A stretch of DNA of 64,000 nucleotides from Caballeronia cordobensis (GCF_001544575.2 NZ_FCNY02000014.1:62001-126000), one strand, 5' to 3'; shown: positions 19,438 through 28,858, counted from the stretch's first letter. Numbers and translations: made by a program. Notes: generated from the sequence alone by a model not told the origin.

Positions 19438-20717
19438 GCTTGCTCCATCATTGCGCGCCATTGCTTATAGGCTTCGCGCATGCCGGTTTCGTCGGTTGCG
19501 TGCGCAGTCTTCTCACCGTTCGGTGCGGTGGTTTCGCGGTTAAGGCCGCGGTTCACGAGGATAGGTACGTCAGGACCGGCGTATGAGCCTCGCTGCACGC
19601 GTTCCCATGCTTCGGCATCGTCGGGGCTGCCAAATCCGAACGGCCCCTGGAAGTGTTCGTGAATGCGCAGCCGCACCCGGTTCGCTTCCTCGGGGCCGCC
19701 GTCCATGGCGAGCGCAACGTGGCGAATCTCTGTCTCTTCGGCCGAGATCGGGCGCAGCACGCGGAAGAACGCCATCGACAAGGCGAGGTTCGGGAACAGA
19801 TTGAGATTGAAGCCGACGCCCATAAGCGAACGCACGATTCGCCGCACTTCCTCCGGCGTATGCTTTTGTGCGAGTTGCGCGGCGAGTTCGTTGAAGCGGT
19901 CGGGCAGCGGCGCGCCATCGTCCTTGTCCAGGTCGACGATTTCCGGCACCAGCACCGCGAGGCTGTGGCCGTTGCCGAGCGAGCGGCAGAACGCGTCTTC
20001 GCTCGTCATGAAGCTCGTAATCACAGCGGCCGTTTCATCGTCGATGGACTTCATCCAGGACTTATGCACGACGGGGAAGTGGTAGAGGTCGGTCGTGTTC
20101 TCGAGCTGGATTTTCCAGTTGCCCTTGAACTTGAACTTGTGCTCTCCGTTCGCCTTGATCGGATAACCCGCGCCCTGCTTCATGAAAAGATCGATCCACG
20201 GCTTGGCGCCGCCGAGGAAGTCTTCGAGCGATTCAATGTTTTCATTGAAGCTCGCGAAAATAAGGCCCTGATAGACGCCCACGCGCAGTTTCTTGAGCGG
20301 CAGATCGCCTTTCTCACACACGCCTTCGTAACCATCGCCGTAGGGCAGGGCGCGCAGCGCACCGTCGAGCGCATAGGACCAGCTGTGATACGGGCACGTG
20401 AAGCCCTTTGCGTTACCCTTGTGCTCTTCGCACACGGTTGCGCCGCGATGACGGCAACGGTTCTGCAACACGTTGACGGCCCCGGTCTTGTCGCGCACCA
20501 CGATGACGGGCTGACGGCCAATGGTCGTCGTCACGAAGTCGCCCGGTTTGGGCAATTCGCTGTCGTGCGCAACCCAGATCCACGTCTTGTAGAAGATGCG
20601 TTCGAGTTCGGCTTCGAACAGGTCCGGATCGTAGTAGAGCGACGGGGCAATGCGATCATGCTCAGCGCGCTTGGCGAGCGCGCTGGTGTCGATGGTTTGG
20701 TAGTTCGGCATACTCAT
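19434..20717 (-). CDS. iacC: Rieske dioxygenase large (alpha) subunit, indole-3-acetate cluster
   Basis: This 427-residue alpha subunit has a Rieske [2Fe-2S] site (Cys88-x-His90 and Cys108-x2-His111 in CRHRG and CPYHSW). The mononuclear iron site has Asp210, His213 and His218 in NTTDLYHFPVVHKS. IacC with IacD is needed to turn dioxindole-acetate-type intermediates into catechol. AGGA lies before the ATG at 20717. No ferredoxin or reductase gene is found in the cluster, so electrons must come from components encoded elsewhere. Confidence 0.9.
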   Translation of the reverse strand: MSMPNYQTIDTSALAKRAEHDRIAPSLYYDPDLFEAELERIFYKTWIWVAHDSELPKPGDFVTTTIGRQPVIVVRDKTGAVNVLQNRCRHRGATVCEEHKGNAKGFTCPYHSWSYALDGALRALPYGDGYEGVCEKGDLPLKKLRVGVYQGLIFASFNENIESLEDFLGGAKPWIDLFMKQGAGYPIKANGEHKFKFKGNWKIQLENTTDLYHFPVVHKSWMKSIDDETAAVITSFMTSEDAFCRSLGNGHSLAVLVPEIVDLDKDDGAPLPDRFNELAAQLAQKHTPEEVRRIVRSLMGVGFNLNLFPNLALSMAFFRVLRPISAEETEIRHVALAMDGGPEEANRVRLRIHEHFQGPFGFGSPDDAEAWERVQRGSYAGPDVPILVNRGLNRETTAPNGEKTAHATDETGMREAYKQWRAMMEQA

Positions 20718-21001
20718 CGTATTCCTGGGGAGAAGTTGAGTGGCTGAATGAGCGGCTAACACGAGCTTGACCACGCACTCGGCGCATCCTCTCGATGACA
20801 TCAGTCTCGCTACTCAACGATCATGCGTCAAATCGATTAAAAACAGGTCAGCAAATCAGTGAGGCTGATATTTGAAACGTGCACGCCAGCTCGGGGGAAC
20901 GGGAACGCGACACGCAGCAGCAGTTAGCGTTGTGCAGTGAACGCGTGGGCGATGGGCGAGCTTCATGATCGTCAGCGCGATCAAGTGAGAGAGGTACCGG
21001 C
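20718..21001. other. Gap between dioxygenase and transporter genes
   Basis: This 284-bp gap lies within the minus-strand cluster. It may hold a promoter for the iacCD half. A slightly AT-rich stretch at about 20820-20875 contains AAATCGATTAAAAACAGG, but no clear -35/-10 pair or hairpin was found. Confidence 0.3.
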
Positions 21002-22306
21002 TTAGCGCTGACGCGTTTCCCGCGTAAAGCGCAGCGTGATGACCGTGATGAGACTGAGCACGATGAGGAAAACCGCGACGGGCCAAGACGTGTGATAGTG
21101 CGACAGTAACGCGGTTGCGAGGAGCGGCGACAGACCGCCCGCGAAGATCGAGGCCACTTCATGCCCGAGCGCGACGCCGGAGTAGCGCACTTCCGTGCTG
21201 AACAATTCGCCGACAAGCGCAGGCAAGGTGCCGATCATCGCCCCGTGACAAACGGCGGTACCCAGAACCAGCGCAAGCCAGATAAGCGGGGTTGAATGCG
21301 TGTCGAGCAGCCAGAAGAACGGGAAGGCCATCACCGCCAGCGAAGCGGCGCCGATCATGTACACAGGCTTGCGTCCGATGCGATCGGAGAGCTTGCCCCA
21401 CAGCAGCATCGCGACCATTTCGACGACCATCGCGAGCATGACGCCGGTGAGCATCGTCGAATTGGGAATGCCGACAAACTTGCCGTACACGAGTGAGAAC
21501 GCGAGGAAGATGTAAGCGCCGCCGTTTTCCGCGACACGCAGACCCATCGCCATCAGAATTTCTTTCGGATGACGCTTGATGGCTTCGAGCACCGGCATGT
21601 GCGATGTCTTGCCGGCTTCTTCCGCGTTCTCGAAGTCGCGACTCTCGGGCAGGCTATGACGAATGTAGACGCCAAGCGCAAAGATCACGATGCTTGCGAG
21701 AAACGGCAGACGCCATCCCCAAGAGATGAACTGCTCGTGCGGCAAGGCTTGCACCGCGAGGAACGCCGCCGAGGACAGCACGAAACCGCCGCCCACGCCG
21801 AGCTGACTCCATGCCGCGTAATAGCCACGCTTTTCGGGTGGCGCGTTCTCGCTGATCATCAGCACGCCACCGCCCCATTCGCCGCCGGACGCAATACCCT
21901 GCAGCAGGCGAAGTGCGACAAGCGCAGCCGGCGCCCACAGACCCACGTGATCGTAAGTCGGCAACAAGCCGATGCCGAAAGTCGCGAAACCCATGATAAG
22001 CAGCGTCCAGACGAGCGACGCGCGCCGTCCGTAACGGTCGCCAATATGGCCAAACACAATACCGCCGAGCGGTCGCGCGACAAAGCCCATTGCGAACGCG
22101 GCGAACGCGCCGAGCGTGCCGATCAGTGGATCGGCGTTGGCCGGAAAGAACAAGGTGCCGAAAACTAGCGCGGCCGCCGTGCCGTAGACGAAGAAGTCGT
22201 ACCACTCCATCGCATTACCCGCGACCGACGCGATGACAATACGTCTGAGGGCGCGATCCGGCGTCGCCGCGCTGCGCTCGGCGCTCGGGGAATGAACTGT
22301 TGCCAT
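21002..22306 (-). CDS. MFS transporter, metabolite:proton symporter family
   Basis: This protein of about 434 residues and 12 membrane helices belongs to the MHS family (ShiA/ProP/KgtP type). It has VAGNAMEWYDFFVYG in helix 1, GHIGDRYGRRASL in the loop between helices 2 and 3, GGEWGGGVLMISENAP in helices 4-5, and SDRIGRKPVYMIG after helix 8. The expected role is inner-membrane uptake of indole acetate or a related organic acid, inferred from position. It is a paralogue of the transporter at 25847. A GTG four codons upstream is a possible alternative start. Confidence 0.87.
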   Translation of the reverse strand: MATVHSPSAERSAATPDRALRRIVIASVAGNAMEWYDFFVYGTAAALVFGTLFFPANADPLIGTLGAFAAFAMGFVARPLGGIVFGHIGDRYGRRASLVWTLLIMGFATFGIGLLPTYDHVGLWAPAALVALRLLQGIASGGEWGGGVLMISENAPPEKRGYYAAWSQLGVGGGFVLSSAAFLAVQALPHEQFISWGWRLPFLASIVIFALGVYIRHSLPESRDFENAEEAGKTSHMPVLEAIKRHPKEILMAMGLRVAENGGAYIFLAFSLVYGKFVGIPNSTMLTGVMLAMVVEMVAMLLWGKLSDRIGRKPVYMIGAASLAVMAFPFFWLLDTHSTPLIWLALVLGTAVCHGAMIGTLPALVGELFSTEVRYSGVALGHEVASIFAGGLSPLLATALLSHYHTSWPVAVFLIVLSLITVITLRFTRETRQR

Positions 22307-22435
22307 GTCTGCTCGCATTGAATGAGTAGGACTGAGGCCTTGGGAAGCCTTCGAATGACAGACAGTGTCGAGTTGAGACTGATATCCGTCAAATCCGCCG
22401 AAAAGATGTCCTGATATCAGCGCGGCAAATAAGTG

Positions 22436-23356
22436 TCAGTTTTCGGGCTGACGAAACATCGCGGAGATCGTCTCGCGCAACCACGCGACGCCCGGATCGT
22501 TGGCGAACTGTGTGTGCGAATGAATCTGTATTTCGATGGGGGGTAAAGCGAAGGGCAAGGGCAGAATGCGGAAGGCTTTGCCGCGATTGAACCGCCGTGC
22601 AATGCTCTTGGGGAAGATGACGGCGAGGTCCGTGTTCATCACGATCTCAGGCGCCACGACAAAATGCGGCAATCGGACGACGACATCGCGCTTGAGATTA
22701 AGCTCGTCTAGCCATTGCTCGACCATGCGATGACCCGTCGCGTTGGTGCTGGCGTAGACGTAGCGCAAGGCGGCCAGGTCTTCGCGTGTCGGCCGTGATT
22801 TGGCTAAGGGATGATGTGCGCGCACCACGCAGACATGCTCGTCGACGAATAACGTCTGGCTCACACATCCCGCGTCGAGACCCGGCACATAGCCCAGAGT
22901 AAGATCGATTTCTCCGGCGCGCATGGCGGCGCTTACGGATTCCACCGGAACATTGACCACTTCGATGCGAACGCCGCGCGCTTCACGGTCGAGCAGCGCC
23001 AGAAGCGGTGGCAGGAAAAAGAATTCCGACATGTCCGACATCGAGATGCGAAAGACGCGTCTCGCCGTCGCGGGATCGAACTTGGCAACCTGCTGGACGG
23101 CTTCATTGATGATCGACAACGCCTGTGCGAGCGGCGGGTACAGCCGATGCGCGGCATCGGTCGGCACCATGCCGCTGGGCGTGCGCACGAAAAGTGGATC
23201 GTCAAACAGCGTGCGTAAGCGACGTAGCGCGTGACTGACCGCAGGCTGCGTCAATTCCAGACGATCGCCGGCGGCGGTGAGGCTGCGCAGATCCCAGATG
23301 GCGAGGAACACGCGCAGCAGATTCAGATCGGCGAGACCGAGGTTGAGCTTGGTCAT
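22436..23356 (-). CDS. LysR-type regulator within the indole-3-acetate cluster
   Basis: This protein of about 306 residues has an N-terminal helix-turn-helix (LLRVFLAIWDLRSLTAAGDRL, then TQPAVSHALRRLR) and an effector-binding domain (about 95-300). LysR proteins usually activate adjacent catabolic operons when an aromatic effector binds. Here the gene lies inside the operon-like array, between the EthD-like gene and the MFS gene, so it may regulate the cluster and be expressed with it. A GTG three codons upstream is an alternative start. LysR regulators are known for some Paraburkholderia iac clusters. Confidence 0.88.
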   Translation of the reverse strand: MTKLNLGLADLNLLRVFLAIWDLRSLTAAGDRLELTQPAVSHALRRLRTLFDDPLFVRTPSGMVPTDAAHRLYPPLAQALSIINEAVQQVAKFDPATARRVFRISMSDMSEFFFLPPLLALLDREARGVRIEVVNVPVESVSAAMRAGEIDLTLGYVPGLDAGCVSQTLFVDEHVCVVRAHHPLAKSRPTREDLAALRYVYASTNATGHRMVEQWLDELNLKRDVVVRLPHFVVAPEIVMNTDLAVIFPKSIARRFNRGKAFRILPLPFALPPIEIQIHSHTQFANDPGVAWLRETISAMFRQPEN

Positions 23357-23398
23357 ACGGTTCACTCACGAACGAGCGCTGGTCGCGCCATGCGGATA

Positions 23399-24073
23399 TC
23401 AATGTGTGGCGAGATTACCGTATGTGCTGCGCATTGCAAAATGCGGCGTGCCTCCTCGATAGGGTGGCAAGGTATGGAAATCGCGGCGCATCAGGTCGCG
23501 CACCGGCGAAGCGAGTGCGTCGACGAGCGCTGACGCATCGTCGAATACGACCTTGTTGCGTTGCATCGCGTCCGCGCGCGCACACGGCATGCCGATGGCG
23601 CACTCGATGCGCGTATAGATCTCCACCTCACGCAGCGCGGGCAAGGTCGACATCAGAGGCGCGTGATGCTGCAGGTAATGTGCGAGCCATGTGTCGAAGT
23701 CTTCGGCCGGGCCTTCGTATGCGACAAGATAAGTACACCGCTGCGCGCGCGCTTGGCCTCCCGGCGTGGATGACACGAGAGCGCGCACCGCCATGACTTG
23801 CTGCGTGAAGCGCTTGACTTCCGACTGTGCTTGCAGCGCGCGGTGAATCGGGCCATCGCGGGTTGCGGCCGCTTCGAGCGCGGCGAGTTCGTCGAAATAT
23901 AACTGCAGCACGCACGATGGCGCATTGGCAGCGGGCGGTATGCGCGGATCGACCCTTTGCGCGATAGGTTCATGCTCGATGAGGTTGCGCAAGCCGTCGA
24001 TGCGCTGCAGCGGCGCGACATCGAGCAGCGGTTGCTGTCCGCTCGCACCGATCAGAAACAGGCACACTTGCAT
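23399..24073 (-). CDS. EthD-like dimeric alpha/beta barrel protein (possible IacB)
   Basis: This 224-residue protein starts at MQVCLFLIGASGQQ, where the ATG lies just after the stop of the flavin reductase gene. The C-terminal half has an EthD-type pattern: TYLVAYEGPAEDFDTWLAHY, then HHAPLMSTLPALREVEIYTR. The N-terminal half looks like a second, diverged barrel unit (LRNLIEHEPIA). EthD-like proteins are small dimeric barrels, some of them enzymes acting on ring intermediates. The iac clusters contain an uncharacterised IacB that could correspond to this gene. Assignment by position only. Confidence 0.65.
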   Translation of the reverse strand: MQVCLFLIGASGQQPLLDVAPLQRIDGLRNLIEHEPIAQRVDPRIPPAANAPSCVLQLYFDELAALEAAATRDGPIHRALQAQSEVKRFTQQVMAVRALVSSTPGGQARAQRCTYLVAYEGPAEDFDTWLAHYLQHHAPLMSTLPALREVEIYTRIECAIGMPCARADAMQRNKVVFDDASALVDALASPVRDLMRRDFHTLPPYRGGTPHFAMRSTYGNLATH

Positions 24074-24075
24074 GG

Positions 24076-24594
24076 TCACGCCGTCTCGCAGGATACGGCC
24101 GCGCGGGCAAGCCGATGAAACTGCCGGCCGAAGTACACGAGGCCGTCGCCGCCTTCCCCGGAGCCAATGTGTTCTACCTGTACGAAAAGAACCGAATGCG
24201 AGCCGACCTGTTTGCTGTCGACGATGCGTCCTTCGAGACTCGTAATGGCATCGTCGAGCACAGGAAGTTGCAATGCGCCCGGCCGCGAGCCGCAACGCGC
24301 GAAGCGTTCCTCCATCGAGCATCCATCCATGCCCGCAAAAATGCGCGCCAGCTCCTGCGCGTGCGCGCCGAGCACATTGATGCATGCGCGGCCGTTGTTG
24401 AGCAGCACGTCGTGAACATAACTCGACTGATTGATGCAGACGAGCATCGTTGGCGGCGTATCGGTCACCGAGCAAACGGCGCTTGCCGTGATACCGCTGC
24501 GTCCGTGTGGTCCGTCCGTGGTGATGACGTTGACGGCCGCGCCGAGCGAGGCCATTGCATTGCGAAATTGTGCACGCGCTTGATCGTGGGTCAT
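24076..24594 (-). CDS. iacG: Flavin reductase, indole-3-acetate cluster (IacG-like)
   Basis: This 172-residue protein is of the flavin reductase (FMN-binding split-barrel) family. Typical segments are FRNAMASLGAAVNVITTDGP, SGITASAVCSVTDTPPTMLVCI and a C-terminal FGRQFHRL. It would use NAD(P)H to supply reduced flavin to the monooxygenase encoded immediately upstream, as in two-component hydroxylases. AAAGGA precedes the ATG. In iac operons this role belongs to IacG. Confidence 0.87.
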   Translation of the reverse strand: MTHDQARAQFRNAMASLGAAVNVITTDGPHGRSGITASAVCSVTDTPPTMLVCINQSSYVHDVLLNNGRACINVLGAHAQELARIFAGMDGCSMEERFARCGSRPGALQLPVLDDAITSLEGRIVDSKQVGSHSVLFVQVEHIGSGEGGDGLVYFGRQFHRLARAAVSCETA

Positions 24595-24622
24595 GGCTGG
24601 TGTCCTTTCAGAGTTCGCAGAT

Positions 24623-25813
24623 TCAGGGATACGGCGTGACGGGCGGAATGCCCACGAAGATCGCGCCCGATGCGTCGTAGTTTCCTTCGCCGAGGAAGGC
24701 GTGTTGGGTGACAACGATCGAATCGCGTACCAGACGCTGCATCCGGTTCTCGCGATAGATCGCGCCGATGCCCGCCATCTTGTACGCCTGCATGACGATA
24801 TCGGCGCAGGTGTGGGCCGCGTGCGTGGCCGACAGACGCAACAAATTGGCTTCTGCCGGCAACACCGGGTCGCCAGCGAGCACCGTGCGCCAGGATGTTT
24901 CCGCGCACTCGAAGAAGAACGCCCGCGCACTGCGCAACTGCGCTTCCGCGTGTGCGAGCCCCGAGCGATAGTAGGCGCGATCGGCAAGACGCGGCGCACC
25001 CGTCGTCGTCTTTGTCACCCCGGACATTCCCGCCAGCAGGTCGAGCGCGGCGCGCGCGAGACCGATGTTCACTGCCGCATGCACCTGCGCCTGATAGGCA
25101 ACGGCGGGATACCGATAGAGCGGTTCGTCGATCAATGGCGTGCCCCCGCGCACGAAGGTCCATTGTTCTTCGACGTATTTGTCTTTCAAACGCAGATCGT
25201 GGCTGCCCGTGCCCTGCATGCCGACCACATTCCAGTTATCGACGATCTCCACTTCGCTCGCCGGGAAGACGGCAGTGAAGGGCTTGCCGGCGTTCTTATC
25301 GTCGATGCCAGCAGGTGCCCCGCCGATTCCTACGCCGATCCAGTCCGCACCCTTGCAGCCGCTGGCGAAGCGCCATTGTCCCGACACAAGGAAGCCGCCG
25401 GGCGCGCGCTCGGCCTTTTGCAGCGGATACAAGCCGCCCGCGAAGACCTGATCAGGACCGGTTGCGTAGATACGCGCCTGCGTGTCGACCGGCAGTGACG
25501 CGAGGTACGTGTTGGCGGAGCCGAACGCTGCGACCCAGGCGGCTGAGCCGTCCGCGATCGCGATGCGTTCGAGCATCTCCAGGAAGCGCGCAGGCGGCAG
25601 CGCGTCGCCGCCGAAACGCTTGGGTGTGCTCGCGCGGAAAATGCCCGCGCGCTTCATCTTGCCAACCATATCGCGCGGCACGTGAGACACGACATCGAAT
25701 TCGTCGCGGCGGCGCTCGACTTCTTCGACTAGCGCATCGAGCGACAGGGTTCCCGCGTACTCGGGATAGTCGTTTTGCGAATCGATGATTGCTTCGCTTT
25801 GAAGGGCTTGCAT
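24623..25813 (-). CDS. iacA: Flavin-dependent monooxygenase of acyl-CoA dehydrogenase fold (IacA-like)
   Basis: This 396-residue protein has the acyl-CoA dehydrogenase fold used by group D flavin monooxygenases. The N-terminal helical domain has AGIFRASTPKRFGGDALPPA. The middle beta domain has GGFLVSGQWRFASGCKGADW and GMQGTGSHDLRLKD. The C-terminal helical domain has AAHTCADIVMQAYKMAG and RDSIVVTQHAFLGE. IacA starts indole-3-acetate degradation by ring oxygenation and depends on reduced flavin from IacG, whose gene follows. It is the first enzyme gene of the minus-strand operon after the transporter. Confidence 0.9.
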   Translation of the reverse strand: MQALQSEAIIDSQNDYPEYAGTLSLDALVEEVERRRDEFDVVSHVPRDMVGKMKRAGIFRASTPKRFGGDALPPARFLEMLERIAIADGSAAWVAAFGSANTYLASLPVDTQARIYATGPDQVFAGGLYPLQKAERAPGGFLVSGQWRFASGCKGADWIGVGIGGAPAGIDDKNAGKPFTAVFPASEVEIVDNWNVVGMQGTGSHDLRLKDKYVEEQWTFVRGGTPLIDEPLYRYPAVAYQAQVHAAVNIGLARAALDLLAGMSGVTKTTTGAPRLADRAYYRSGLAHAEAQLRSARAFFFECAETSWRTVLAGDPVLPAEANLLRLSATHAAHTCADIVMQAYKMAGIGAIYRENRMQRLVRDSIVVTQHAFLGEGNYDASGAIFVGIPPVTPYP

Positions 25814-25846
25814 GCTTGATACCTCTCGGTTAATGGTGTGTCGATG

Positions 25847-27214
25847 TCATTCGGCTTGCTGACGCGCTGCGGCGCGCATCGCTTTGGGATACGTCTCGCG
25901 CGCGAGCAAGGTAGCGATGACGGTGATGAGTCCGAGTACGCCCAGATAGATGCCGACCGGCACGGCGCTGTGATAGTGCGCGAGCAGCGCGGTGGCGATC
26001 ATCGGGGAGAGGCCGCCACCGAGTACGGAAGAGACTTCGCGTCCGATGCCGAGTCCGGAAAAACGCAGGTGCACCGGCAACATTTCGCTGATGAACGCGG
26101 GTTGTGCGCCTTCCAGAATGCCAAGCGTGATGCTGTTCGCCAGGACGAGCGCGGCAACGACCTTCCAGTACTCGCCTGAGCCGAGCAGCGCAAAGTACGG
26201 CCATGCGACCAGCACGATGGCGATCGCACCGGCGAGATACACGGGTTTGCGTCCGACCTTGTCGGTTACCCAGCCGAAGAACAGCGAAACCGGGATCATC
26301 AGCAGCATCGAAATACACAGACCGCTGAGAATCCAGCTCGACTTGATGCCGAGGAACTGCCCGTAGGCGATCGAAAATGCGAAGAAGAGGTAGGACGCCG
26401 CGCCTTCGCCGAAGCGCAGGCCGAACACCGTGAGCACTTCGCGCGGGCATTGGCGCAGCACTTCAATGACAGGCATCCGGCTTTCGTGGCGCGTCTTCTT
26501 CACTTCGGCGAACGCGGCGCTCTCTCCAACGGAGCGGCGCATCCAGAGGCCCAGGAGGACGAGTGCGGCGCTGGCGAGAAACGGAAGGCGCCAGCCCCAG
26601 CTCTGAAAATCACCCGCCGGAAGGTTCTGCACCAGAAGGAAAGCGCCCGTGGACAAGACAAAGCCGAGCGCGGCGCCGCAGGGGCTCCATGCCGCGAGCG
26701 CTCCGCGCTTCGATTGCGGCGCGTTCTCGTGAATGAGCAGGATACTGCCGCTCCATTCACCGCCTGCTGCCAGTCCCTGAAGAATGCGCAGCAATACCAG
26801 CATGACGGGCGCCGCAATGCCGACCTGCTGATACGTTGGCAAAACGCCCATCAGGACCGTGGCGGTGCCCATCGTGAGAAGTGTGAGCATCATCACCACC
26901 TTGCGGCCATAACGGTCGCCGATATGGCCGCAAAGCACTCCGCCGATCGGCCGCGCAATAAAGCCGACCGTGAAGCCGCCGAATGCGGCGATGGTGCCCG
27001 TCAGCGGATCGGTGCCGACGGGAAAGAACAGCTTGCCGAAAACAAGCGCGGCGGCGGTGCCGTACAAGAAGAAGTCATACCACTCAAGGATTTGGCCGAG
27101 CACTGCCGTAGTGACGGCACGGCGCACATTGCTTACGGGACGCGCGGGTCGGGATTGAGCGAGCGCGCCTAGATCGGAGTTCAGAGCTTCAGGGTTCATG
27201 GTGGGAGAAAACAT
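25847..27214 (-). CDS. MFS transporter, metabolite:proton symporter family
   Basis: This protein of about 455 residues and 12 membrane helices is of MHS type. It has LGQILEWYDFFLYGTAAAL in helix 1, CGHIGDRYGRKVVMM, AAGGEWSGSILLIHENAP and TDKVGRKPVYLAG. It is a clear paralogue of the transporter at 21002, in the same cluster. Two related carriers in one indole-acetate cluster suggest uptake of more than one related acid, or an uptake and export pair. The start at 27214 is preceded by GGGAA; a downstream ATG at 27199 is possible. It is the first gene of the minus-strand array. Confidence 0.87.
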   Translation of the reverse strand: MFSPTMNPEALNSDLGALAQSRPARPVSNVRRAVTTAVLGQILEWYDFFLYGTAAALVFGKLFFPVGTDPLTGTIAAFGGFTVGFIARPIGGVLCGHIGDRYGRKVVMMLTLLTMGTATVLMGVLPTYQQVGIAAPVMLVLLRILQGLAAGGEWSGSILLIHENAPQSKRGALAAWSPCGAALGFVLSTGAFLLVQNLPAGDFQSWGWRLPFLASAALVLLGLWMRRSVGESAAFAEVKKTRHESRMPVIEVLRQCPREVLTVFGLRFGEGAASYLFFAFSIAYGQFLGIKSSWILSGLCISMLLMIPVSLFFGWVTDKVGRKPVYLAGAIAIVLVAWPYFALLGSGEYWKVVAALVLANSITLGILEGAQPAFISEMLPVHLRFSGLGIGREVSSVLGGGLSPMIATALLAHYHSAVPVGIYLGVLGLITVIATLLARETYPKAMRAAARQQAE

Positions 27215-27306
27215 GATGTGATGGTTCCCGCTTCCCTGATGCTCAAGAAGCGGCGCGAGTCGTATCGATGCGATGTGCCCACGATATGAGCCTCGACAAC
27301 AGCGGT

Positions 27307-27340
27307 CAAATTCGGGACAAAAATGTGCGACATGAATTTG
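27307..27340. promoter_or_regulatory. Inverted repeat in the divergent iac/porin control region
   Basis: CAAATTC (27307-27313) and GAATTTG (27334-27340) form a perfect inverted repeat with a 20-base spacer. The repeat lies in the 308-bp gap between the divergent transporter (minus) and porin (plus) genes. The arrangement suits a regulator dimer or LysR tetramer that controls both directions. No clear -35/-10 pair could be fixed. Confidence 0.4.
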
Positions 27341-27522
27341 GTGCATGTGCCTCCGCGTTCCGTACGTGCTAACCCTTGCCTTGCATCACATATCAATCAC
27401 GCTTATCGACCGTCATGCTTTTGGTTTATTTGCCGCGTGAAACGCGCGACCGCAGACTGCGTGGCGCATCGCCCTCATCACTGCAATGAACCTTCATTGC
27501 GTCATTTAATAGAACGGCTCGC

Positions 27523-28740
27523 ATGGAACCCGAACGTATGAGACTTGCCTTGGGAACTTCTCTGGCGCTACTTGCAATTGCAGGCACGGCGCAAGCACAA
27601 AGCGCGGTGACCCTGTACGGAATCGTCGACGATGGCTTCAACTGGACCTCGAACTCAGGCGGTCACAATCTCTACAACCTGTCGAGCGGCGTCATGCAGG
27701 CCAGCCGCTGGGGGCTGAAGGGCAGGGAAGAGCTTGGTGGCGGACTCGCCGCGCTGTTCGCTATAGAGAACGGTTTCGATCTCAACAACGGCTCGCTCGC
27801 GCAAAAGAATCGCGGCAGTACCCAGGGCCTGATGTTCGGTCGCCAGGCGTACGTGGGCTTGTCCAGTGCCTACGGTACCGTGTCGATCGGGCGTCAATAC
27901 GATTCAGTCGTCGACTATGTGGGCCCGTTCGAGTCCGGCACCCAGTGGGCGGGATATATCGGCGCTCATCCGGGCGATCTGGACAACCTCAACAACGCAT
28001 ACCGCGTGAACAACGCTATCAAATTCGCTAGTAAGCAATACTATGGATTTACGTTTGGCGGCGTCTATAGTCTCGGCGGTGTGGCCGGCGCGGTCTCGCG
28101 CAACCAGCTATGGTCGCTCGGTGCGGGCTACGCGAACGGGCCGCTTACGCTGGGCGTCGGCTACCTGAACGCGCGCAATCCGAACGTCGGCTTCTTTGGT
28201 GACAACGGCGCGAGCACCCCGCCCACCGCGAGCGCGAACTTCATCTCGTCGCCGGTGTATAGCGGCTATGCGTCGGCGCGCACTTATCAGGTGGTCGCGG
28301 CGGGCGCGGCCTACGCATTCGGACCGGCCACCCTGGGTGCGACATACTCCAACGCGCAGTTCAAAAACCTCGGCGATACCGTGAACTCCGGGCCCAATCC
28401 GCGGGGGTACACCGGCAATGCAAACTTCAACAACGTCGAAGTCAACTTCAAGTATCAACTGACGCCCGCGCTCGTGCTCGGCGCGGCATTCGACTACACG
28501 AAAGGCGGCGATGTCGATTCGGCTACCGGCAACGTTCCGGGCGCGAAGTACTATCAGGGCGCCCTGGGCGCCGACTACTTCCTGTCAAAGCGAACCGATG
28601 TTTATTTGATCGGCGTGTACCAGAAAGCATCAGGCATCGATTCAACCGGCACCGCAGCGGTTGCGGCGATCAACAACCTCACGCCCTCGACGAGCGACCG
28701 CCAAAGCACGGTCCGCGTGGGCATCCGCCACAAGTTTTGA
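27523..28740 (+). CDS. Gram-negative porin
   Basis: This outer-membrane trimeric porin of about 400 residues is of the type common in Burkholderia. A signal peptide (MRLALGTSLALLAIAGTAQA, cut before QSAVTLYG) is followed by alternating beta strands. The L3-type region contains GLMFGRQAYVGLSSAYGTVSIGRQYD, and the protein ends in a C-terminal phenylalanine (VGIRHKF), the usual signal for BAM assembly. An ATG at 27538 may be the true start because the signal peptide is then of normal length. It probably admits aromatic acids and is placed with catBCA and opposite the iac operon. Confidence 0.9.
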   Translation: MEPERMRLALGTSLALLAIAGTAQAQSAVTLYGIVDDGFNWTSNSGGHNLYNLSSGVMQASRWGLKGREELGGGLAALFAIENGFDLNNGSLAQKNRGSTQGLMFGRQAYVGLSSAYGTVSIGRQYDSVVDYVGPFESGTQWAGYIGAHPGDLDNLNNAYRVNNAIKFASKQYYGFTFGGVYSLGGVAGAVSRNQLWSLGAGYANGPLTLGVGYLNARNPNVGFFGDNGASTPPTASANFISSPVYSGYASARTYQVVAAGAAYAFGPATLGATYSNAQFKNLGDTVNSGPNPRGYTGNANFNNVEVNFKYQLTPALVLGAAFDYTKGGDVDSATGNVPGAKYYQGALGADYFLSKRTDVYLIGVYQKASGIDSTGTAAVAAINNLTPSTSDRQSTVRVGIRHKF

Positions 28741-28832
28741 AGCGATAGCTCGAGTGCGAGCGTGCAGGCGCACCTGGAGCATGCTCGCTCTTCAACGTAA
28801 ATCGAATCATCAACGGTATGGATAACATCACG

Positions 28833-28858
28833 CACATTTGATCTATTTGACGAATGTG
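28833..28858. promoter_or_regulatory. Inverted repeat upstream of catB
   Basis: CACATT (28833-28838) and AATGTG (28853-28858) form an inverted repeat with a 14-base spacer, 66 bp before catB. TTGACG (28847-28852) in the spacer could be a -35 element. The 183-bp gap after the porin suggests a separate cat promoter. A LysR-type CatR-like protein or a cluster regulator may bind here. Confidence 0.42.
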
